Source of the DNA: Candidatus Bathyarchaeota archaeon B24
GTDB lineage: Archaea > Thermoproteota > CALKCG01 > B24
NCBI GenBank assembly: GCA_001593865.1
Contig: LUCB01000009.1
Coordinates: 1-52,786, forward strand
Reading direction: 5' to 3'
DNA: 52,786 nucleotides
This document shows positions 47,941 through 52,786 of the stretch, piece after piece (within the stretch, counting starts at the first letter, position 1; each line of letters starts with the position of its first letter). Below the pieces are notes generated by a model that was given only the letters and a program-made list of their open reading frames with translations, was not told where the DNA came from and made no database searches. A program made the position numbers and the translations under genes.

Positions 47941-49206
47941 ATGCGGGTTAAGATGTCTGGGTTCAAGGGGCTTATGAAGGTGGAAGATGCCCTAGCTAGG
48001 CTTCTTGAAGCCATCAGGGGTTATAGGCTCGACGTCGAGGAGGTCCCGGTGGAGGAGGCTGTCGGTAGGGTTTGCGCCGAGGATTTGAAGGCGCCAGTGG
48101 ACGTGCCTCCGTTCGACAGGTCCGCGGTAGACGGGTACGCCGTCAGATACCTCGACGTCTTAAGCGCGTCTGAGAGCAGCCCGGTCGAGCTTAGGATAGT
48201 AGGCATCTCCAAGACCGGGTCGAGACCGGATACGCTACCCGAGGTGAAGCCGGGAGAAGCCGTCGAAATATATACCGGAGCCCCCTTGCCTAGGGGTGCA
48301 GACTCGGTAGTGATGGTCGAGTACACGAAGAGGGAGGAGGATAGGCTATGGGTCTACAGGCCCGTGGCCTACATGCAGAACGTCTCCAAGAGAGGTGAAG
48401 ACTTCTCGGCCGGGGAACCGGTCGTCTCCGTAGGGGTTAAGCTTAAGCCCTGGCACGTCGGGGCTTTGGCGTCCCTAGGTGTAACGTCCGTGAAGGTATA
48501 CCGTAGGCCTACCGTCGCCGTAGCCTCGACCGGCTCCGAGCTTAAGCCCCTGGGCTCCAAGATATCCCCGGGTGAGGTCGTAGACTCGACCAGGCCGATG
48601 ATCAAGGCGTTTTTGAGAAGCCTAGGCTGCGACGTGTTGGACCTAGGGATACTCGAGGACGATCCGGCGGTCATCTCGGAAGCCGTTTCGAAGGGCTTGA
48701 AAACCTCAGACCTCATGGTTCTCACAGGCGGAACGAGCCTAGGTTTGAGAGACGCTACTCCGGATGGCTTAAGTATGGTCGAGGGTTCTAGGCTGATCTT
48801 CCACGGCGTCCGTATGAGACCTGGGAAACCCACGGGAGCCTACCTGGTAAACGGTAAACCGGTGTTCATGCTCTCAGGGTTCCCAGTCGCCGCTTTCGTA
48901 GGGTTCATGGTCTTCGTGGAGCCGGCTATACGCGGTATGATGAAGTGTAGACCAGACCCACAGCCCGTAGTGAAGGCTCAGGTCACGAGGAGAGTGGCTA
49001 AACCTCCCGGCGTCAGAGCCTACGTCAGGGTGAGGGTCTACTCGAGAGACGGTGTTCTATACGCCGAGCCGCTTAGGCTCACGGGCTCGGGGATAATCTC
49101 GACCCTGACGAGGGGGAACGGCTTATTGATCCTCAGAGAGGAGGTCGAAGGGGTCGAGGAGGGGGAGGAGGTCGAGGTTCTACTCACCCAGCCGGTGGAG
49201 GTGTAG
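47941..49206 (+). CDS. moeA: Molybdopterin molybdenumtransferase MoeA
   Basis: 421 residues: PVDVPPFDRSAVDGYAVR, PGEAVEIYTGAPLPRGADSVV, SRGxDF equivalent SKRGEDFSAGE, VGALASLGVTSVKVYRRPTV, STGSELKPLG, the MoCF_biosynth loop LMVLTGGTSLGLRD, and GKPTGAYLVNGKPVFMLSGFPVA. It inserts molybdenum (or tungsten) into adenylylated molybdopterin. A TATA-like GTATATTG lies about 30 bases upstream; ATG 47941 or the ATG at codon 12 are both possible. It shares the exact sequence YTGAPLPRGADSVVMVEYT with the next gene apart from one residue. Confidence 0.93.
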   Translation: MRVKMSGFKGLMKVEDALARLLEAIRGYRLDVEEVPVEEAVGRVCAEDLKAPVDVPPFDRSAVDGYAVRYLDVLSASESSPVELRIVGISKTGSRPDTLPEVKPGEAVEIYTGAPLPRGADSVVMVEYTKREEDRLWVYRPVAYMQNVSKRGEDFSAGEPVVSVGVKLKPWHVGALASLGVTSVKVYRRPTVAVASTGSELKPLGSKISPGEVVDSTRPMIKAFLRSLGCDVLDLGILEDDPAVISEAVSKGLKTSDLMVLTGGTSLGLRDATPDGLSMVEGSRLIFHGVRMRPGKPTGAYLVNGKPVFMLSGFPVAAFVGFMVFVEPAIRGMMKCRPDPQPVVKAQVTRRVAKPPGVRAYVRVRVYSRDGVLYAEPLRLTGSGIISTLTRGNGLLILREEVEGVEEGEEVEVLLTQPVEV

Positions 49207-49212
49207 AGGCGG

Positions 49213-51198
49213 ATGGCTAAGGTCTTCCATAGGCTCATGAAGGTCGAGGAGGCGATAGAGCTCGTCAAAAAGCACCTTAAACCCCTAGAGTTAGATGTCG
49301 AATACGTGTCTCTCACCGACGCTCTAGGGAGGGTGTTGGCCGAGTCTATAACCGCACCGATAGACTCTCCGCCTTTCGACAGGTCTAGGGTCGACGGGTA
49401 CGCCGTCTACAGCGGAAGCCTCGCAGAGGTCGATGAGGAGCATCCCGCGAGGCTTAAGCTGGTAGGCGTGGTCGAGACGGGTGAGTTGCCGAGGCTTGAG
49501 GTTAAGCCTGGGGAGGCTGCGGAGATACATACTGGAGCCCCCTTGCCTAGGGGTGCAGACTCGGTAGTGATGGTCGAATACACGAGAAGGCTTGACGGCG
49601 AGGTTCTAGTCTACAGGCCGACCTACCCAGGTGAGAACATATCCCAGGCCGGTACCGACATAATGGTCGGGGAAGTCGTACTCAGGAGGAACACGGTTCT
49701 AACCCCTAGGGAGATAGGTGTGTTAGCGGCTTTAGGCTTGGATAAGGTGCCGGTTTACAGGCGGCTTAGGGTCGCCGTCGTCTCGACCGGTGTCGAGGTT
49801 CAGCCCCCGGGTAAGCCTCTAGAGCCGGGTAAGATATACGACGTCAACAGCTACACGATCTCCTGTATGGCTAGGGAGCTCGGATGCGAGCCCCGTATAC
49901 TCGGAACATACCCAGACGACTTCGAGCTTCTCAGGAAGGTCATCGGCGAGGCGGTCGAGGAATACGACGTCGTCCTATCCTCCGGAAGCACGTCGGCCGG
50001 CTTCGGAGACATAATCTACAGGGTTTTCGATAGCCTAGGCGAGCCGGGGGTGTTGGTTCACGGTCTCCTCATGAGACCTGGAAAACCCACGGTCGCGGCG
50101 GTCGTCGGAGGTAAGCTTCTGGTGGGGCTTCCAGGGTTCCCGGTCTCGGCGATGATGGCCTTCCACGTGTTCGTCAAACCCCTCATATCGCATCTTACAG
50201 GCGTCCCGGTCGAGGAGGAGACGAGGGTCTTAGCCGAGTTGCCGCTCAGGGTTCAGGCCGGCGGCGGTAGGAGGGTTCTGATACCGGTGAGCCTCGTATC
50301 GAACCCCTCTGGAGGTTTATCGGCCTACCCCATCTCAGGGGATTCAGGCGCCATCTCTAGACTCGCCCTTGCAGACGGGTTTATAGAATGCCCAGAGGAC
50401 AGGGAGTTCTTGGACGAGGGTGAGAGGGTTTACGTCACGTTGTTCTCCAAGGCCGTTGAACCGGCGGACCTAGCTGTGATCGGGAGCCACTGCCCTGGTT
50501 TAGACCTCCTCTTAGAGCTTCTCGGGAGAACTCTGAGGGTTAAGACTGTTAACGTCGGCTCTCTGGGAGGCTTCTTAGCCGTCAGGAGGGGGGAGGCCGA
50601 CGTGGCGGGTACGCACCTGCTAGACCCGGAGACTATGCGGTATAATATTCCTTTTATATCTAAATATGGGCTAGAGGGGCGGGTTGTCCTGGTCAGGGGA
50701 TACGCTAGGATGCAGGGCTTCATCGTCAGGAAGGGGAACCCTAAGCGCATCAGGGGGTTCGAGGACCTGTTCAGGGAGGACGTGATCATGGTTAACCGTA
50801 ACAGGGGCTCCGGGACCAGAGTCTTGATCGACCTGGGGTTGAGGAAGGCGGCTGAGAGACTTGGGCTAGACTTCGACGAGGCTGTTAAAAGGATCAGGGG
50901 GTACGGTTTGGAGGCTAGGACCCACTCGGCGGTCGCGGCGGCCGTGGCCCAGGGTAGGTGCGACGTAGGCGTGGGCGTGGAGGCCATCGCTCACATATAT
51001 GGGCTGGACTTCATACCGATAGCCGAGGAGGTATACGACTTCCTGATACCTAGGGATAGGCTCAGTAAACCTTCCGTCAAACTATTCATCAAGGCCTTGA
51101 GGTCTGAGGGGTTTAAGCAGATGCTTAGGGATAGGCTTAGGGGATATAGGGCTCTCGAAGAGACCGGAGCCGTCGTGTATGACGGGAGTAACCTTTAA
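49213..51198 (+). CDS. moeA: MoeA fused to a periplasmic-binding-like (PBP) domain
   Basis: 661 residues. Residues 1-405 repeat the MoeA fold (PIDSPPFDRSRVDGYAVY, EIHTGAPLPRGADSVV, VVLSSGSTSAGFGDIIY, GKPTVAAVVGGKLLVGLPGFPV). Residues about 425-655 are a substrate-binding domain (ADLAVIGSHCPGLDLLLELL, MVNRNRGSGTRVLIDLGLRK, THSAVAAAVAQGRCDVGVG, YGLDFIPIAEEVYDFLIPRD) as in ModE/LysR-type molybdate or cofactor sensors. The pairing of a plain and a PBP-fused MoeA is known in archaea and may separate Mo from W, or adenylylated from metal-bound intermediates. Confidence 0.92.
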   Translation: MAKVFHRLMKVEEAIELVKKHLKPLELDVEYVSLTDALGRVLAESITAPIDSPPFDRSRVDGYAVYSGSLAEVDEEHPARLKLVGVVETGELPRLEVKPGEAAEIHTGAPLPRGADSVVMVEYTRRLDGEVLVYRPTYPGENISQAGTDIMVGEVVLRRNTVLTPREIGVLAALGLDKVPVYRRLRVAVVSTGVEVQPPGKPLEPGKIYDVNSYTISCMARELGCEPRILGTYPDDFELLRKVIGEAVEEYDVVLSSGSTSAGFGDIIYRVFDSLGEPGVLVHGLLMRPGKPTVAAVVGGKLLVGLPGFPVSAMMAFHVFVKPLISHLTGVPVEEETRVLAELPLRVQAGGGRRVLIPVSLVSNPSGGLSAYPISGDSGAISRLALADGFIECPEDREFLDEGERVYVTLFSKAVEPADLAVIGSHCPGLDLLLELLGRTLRVKTVNVGSLGGFLAVRRGEADVAGTHLLDPETMRYNIPFISKYGLEGRVVLVRGYARMQGFIVRKGNPKRIRGFEDLFREDVIMVNRNRGSGTRVLIDLGLRKAAERLGLDFDEAVKRIRGYGLEARTHSAVAAAVAQGRCDVGVGVEAIAHIYGLDFIPIAEEVYDFLIPRDRLSKPSVKLFIKALRSEGFKQMLRDRLRGYRALEETGAVVYDGSNL

Positions 51199-51223
51199 CT
51201 GGGTTCTCGCCATGCTTCTTTAT

Positions 51224-51424
51224 GTGTGCCTGCTTAAAGCTTACCTGGAAGAGGGTGGGGTTAGAAAGCTGGTGGCTGTGGACGTGGCCTTCATACAGTC
51301 TGAAGAGGGGGGTTTAAGGCTTAAATCGGTCGAGCAGGGTGGAGACGTTTTCTTGAAAAACGTCGAACTCCTCATGCTAGACGCCTTGAACTCGGTCGTC
51401 ATACTGAAACCTAAACGTAGCTAA
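51224..51424 (+). CDS. CooT-like small protein
   Basis: 66 residues from GTG 51224. CLLKAYLEEGGVRKLVAVDV, AFIQSEEGGLRLKS and FLKNVELLMLDALNSVVIL match the pattern of CooT-family proteins (MCLAKVYL..., a small beta-barrel that binds nickel in Rhodospirillum CooT). The N-terminal Met-Cys that holds nickel is preserved only with this start, so it is preferred over 51179, which would lie inside moeA. Archaeal members are often annotated as predicted RNA-binding proteins. Confidence 0.65.
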   Translation: MCLLKAYLEEGGVRKLVAVDVAFIQSEEGGLRLKSVEQGGDVFLKNVELLMLDALNSVVILKPKRS

Positions 51425-51471
51425 ATAATTTAGAGACTTGACGGCTTAAACCCCTTTTCAGACTGCCCGGT

Positions 51472-51714
51472 TTAAAGAGTCTCCTCTATAGCCTTGTAGA
51501 ACACCCTTCTGACGCATGGAGGTAGCTTCTCAGGTAGAATGTTAAACTCGTCCAGTATGGATTGAAGCTTCTTGTGGTCTTCGCTAAGAGACCACACATA
51601 CTCCTCAAAACCGCAGAGGGGACAATAATACCATAGTCCGCCTTCTCTCAATTCAAGCCGTAGGGAGTCCTCCACACCACACTCGTTACACCTTTTGGCG
51701 CCTAAAACAAGCAT
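51472..51714 (-). CDS. Small zinc-ribbon protein
   Basis: 80 residues. RCNECGVEDSLRLEL and WYYCPLCGFEEYVW give C-x2-C...C-x2-C, a classical zinc ribbon, followed by a helical tail (HKKLQSILDEFNILPEKLPP). No function can be assigned; such proteins often bind nucleic acid or assemble with larger complexes. The convergent CooT-like gene ends 47 bases away. Confidence 0.65.
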   Translation of the reverse strand: MLVLGAKRCNECGVEDSLRLELREGGLWYYCPLCGFEEYVWSLSEDHKKLQSILDEFNILPEKLPPCVRRVFYKAIEETL

Positions 51715-51798
51715 ACCGATAGTATGGTCGCTTCCCGAGTTTTTAAGGTTAACCGTTTAAACCTGCTCGATGGATCTTTCTAGCGTAAACTTTATAGT

Positions 51799-51813
51799 GT
51801 ATACTATGTATAC
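51799..51813 (+). promoter_or_regulatory. Palindromic VapB operator between TATA box and start
   Basis: CTTTATAG (51790-51797) is a TATA box whose start point falls at the ATG 51817, so the message is leaderless. In between, GTATAC-TAT-GTATAC (51799-51813) is a palindrome of two self-complementary hexamers, an ideal site for a dimeric antitoxin such as VapB to repress its own gene. Confidence 0.55.
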
Positions 51814-51816
51814 GCG

Positions 51817-52044
51817 ATGTCCGTCGTCGTGAGCGTCAGGGTTAGGCGGGAGTTGAAGGAGGAGGCTGAGAGGCTGGGGATAGACCTACGTAGGCTTGTG
51901 GAGGAGACCCTTAAGAAGGAGGTCGAGCGTAGGAGGAGGGCTAGGTTTGAGGAGGCTGTCGATACAATAGTCCAAGGAATGAACCCGGTATCCGAGGAGG
52001 AGTTCGTGAAGGTGGTAAGGGAGTGGAGGAGAAAGAGGATATAA
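51817..52044 (+). CDS. vapB: VapB-type antitoxin (ribbon-helix-helix / AF_2212-like)
   Basis: 75 residues: VVVSVRVRRELKEEAERLGIDLRRLVEETLKKEVERRRR is a ribbon-helix-helix-like N-terminus, followed by a short toxin-binding tail (MNPVSEEEFVKVVREWRRKR). It overlaps vapC by 22 bases. Expected to neutralise the toxin and repress the pair's promoter at the palindrome just upstream. Confidence 0.85.
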   Translation: MSVVVSVRVRRELKEEAERLGIDLRRLVEETLKKEVERRRRARFEEAVDTIVQGMNPVSEEEFVKVVREWRRKRI

Positions 52045-52466
52045 GATATCTCCTAGACACCTCGGCTTTGTACCCGCTTCTCAGAAGGCTTGGAAAAAGC
52101 CTCTATAGGCACCTTAAGACGTTAGCGGTTCTGGACCTGACTAAGTACGAGGTCGGTAACGCCTTATGGGTCGAGGTGAAACGTGGGCTCATCGTGGACT
52201 GGCTACCTGTGGCAAAGGCTTGGGCTGAGGGCTTCAGAGGGCTTGGGGAGCTTAAGGTGGAAGACTTGGTAGACGTGGAGAAGCTGGCTACCAGGCTTGA
52301 CGTGACCTTCTACGACGCCGCTTACATTCTCACGGCTAACCGGATGGGGCTCGTCTTGGTCTCCGAGGATAAGGAGATGCGCGATAAAGCGTCTACTGTA
52401 GATGTCGATGTAGCTTCGGTAGACGAATTGGTTGAACGGTTACAGGGGACATCTGTTGAGCGGTAG
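52023..52466 (+). CDS. vapC: VapC toxin, PIN-domain ribonuclease
   Basis: 147 residues from GTG 52023. PIN landmarks: YLLDTSALYPLL (Asp), LTKYEVGNALW (Glu), VTFYDAAYILTA (Asp), LVLVSEDKEMRD (Asp). The pair appears complete and functional, unlike the broken copies at 24395 and 29620. Target RNA unknown. Confidence 0.9.
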   Translation: MEEKEDIRYLLDTSALYPLLRRLGKSLYRHLKTLAVLDLTKYEVGNALWVEVKRGLIVDWLPVAKAWAEGFRGLGELKVEDLVDVEKLATRLDVTFYDAAYILTANRMGLVLVSEDKEMRDKASTVDVDVASVDELVERLQGTSVER

Positions 52467-52472
52467 AGCGGT

Positions 52473-52786
52473 TTAGACGTACTTCAGGAGGATCACGATA
52501 CCTAGGGCTGTTATCAAGAGAAATATGAGGAGCTTCAGCGTGAAGTTCATCCATGCGAGCTTTAGGATAGAATCCGGTATGGCTGCGATGCTCCAGCCCA
52601 CCGCGACGAGCGTCGTGAATACTCCCCCCAAGCCGACTATGAGCGCTATGATGCCTAGTATGAGCAGTAGGTTTCTCGAAGGCGGTGGAGCGGGGGGAGG
52701 GGCTGGTCCTTGGTAGATAGGTTCCTCAGGGATTATCAGCGCGGCTATTATGTAGAGAAGAAGACCTGCACCCCAGATGAATATCA
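52473..52786 (-). CDS. PspC-domain membrane protein (C-terminal part, runs off the window)
   Basis: From the right edge in frame to TAA at 52473-52475, about 103 residues. WGAGLLLYIIAALIIPEEP is the end of a PspC domain, followed by a proline-rich linker (QGPAPPPAPPPSRN), a helix LLLILGIIALIVGLGGVF, an amphipathic segment and a last helix LKLLIFLLITALGIVILL. PspC proteins take part in envelope stress responses. The start lies beyond the window; convergent with vapC, separated by six bases. Confidence 0.75.
   Translation of the reverse strand, partial: IFIWGAGLLLYIIAALIIPEEPIYQGPAPPPAPPPSRNLLLILGIIALIVGLGGVFTTLVAVGWSIAAIPDSILKLAWMNFTLKLLIFLLITALGIVILLKYV

Noticed and set aside
1-52786. CRISPR arrays, cas genes, insertion-sequence transposases, integrases
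   Set aside because: No regularly spaced repeats and no transposase or recombinase motifs (DDE, tyrosine or serine recombinase) were seen in any frame considered.

Overview
The window is a stretch of archaeal chromosome. The domain is clear from the gene set: aTrm56, MBF1, the paired Rpo7 (RpoE1) and Spt4 genes, two PurP paralogues in place of PurH, an archaeal-type ArgRS, MoeA proteins with a periplasmic-binding-like domain, many TATA boxes with short or absent leaders, many TTG/GTG starts, and an intron-containing tRNA-Ser. A member of the Thermoproteota (TACK) such as a Bathyarchaeia-like lineage would fit, but nothing here fixes the phylum.

Layout. 1-6291 is a host block: the end of an unidentified gene, a 2-hydroxyacid dehydrogenase, MBF1-trm56-mobA-argS-GDT1 in one tightly packed run, and moaB facing it. 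6315 to about 23400 is a head-tail (tailed-virus) structural cassette on the minus strand. It reads, in transcription order: small unknowns, a two-helix membrane protein and a transglutaminase-like enzyme; terminase, portal and fused protease-capsid; connector, neck, tail terminator and tail tube; a G/GT tail chaperone with a canonical -1 slippery heptamer; tape measure, hub and baseplate proteins; and a discoidin-type fibre. No integrase, replication or regulatory gene was found, so it is either a decayed provirus or a domesticated, GTA-like cassette. A three-gene island (two paralogous tandem PH-like proteins on the plus strand and an ABC-ATPase/acetyltransferase fusion on the minus strand) interrupts it between the tail chaperone and the tape measure.

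23400-29810 is a graveyard of toxin-antitoxin pairs: a frameshifted TumE/DUF6516-like gene, a truncated VapC, an intact AbrB-type VapBC that overlaps tRNA-Ser(CGA), and another broken VapBC. Mixed with them are a coiled-coil/PD-(D/E)XK protein, a GH99-like hydrolase, APS kinase and a membrane-anchored Lon-type protease. 29802-41785 holds an aminotransferase with a changed cofactor residue, a membrane-anchored GH2 enzyme, Rpo7-Spt4, Trm5, sugar isomerase-like and membrane proteins, and purP1-purP2.

41869-47860 looks like a peptidoglycan-sugar salvage locus: serine beta-lactamase-like hydrolase, double GNAT, PIG-L deacetylase, NamZ (DUF1343), a BadF-type MurNAc/GlcNAc kinase and MurQ. Its core resembles the Bacillus ybbC-ybbE-murQ system, which is striking in an archaeon without murein. 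The window closes with two MoeA genes, a CooT-like protein, a zinc ribbon, VapBC with a palindromic operator, and the end of a PspC-domain membrane protein. Molybdenum cofactor genes (mobA, moaB, two moeA) lie on both sides of the viral cassette.

Several genes carry single-base frameshifts (MBF1 N-terminus, a provirus membrane protein, the TumE-like gene, a VapC). Some may be assembly indels and should be checked against reads before being called decay.
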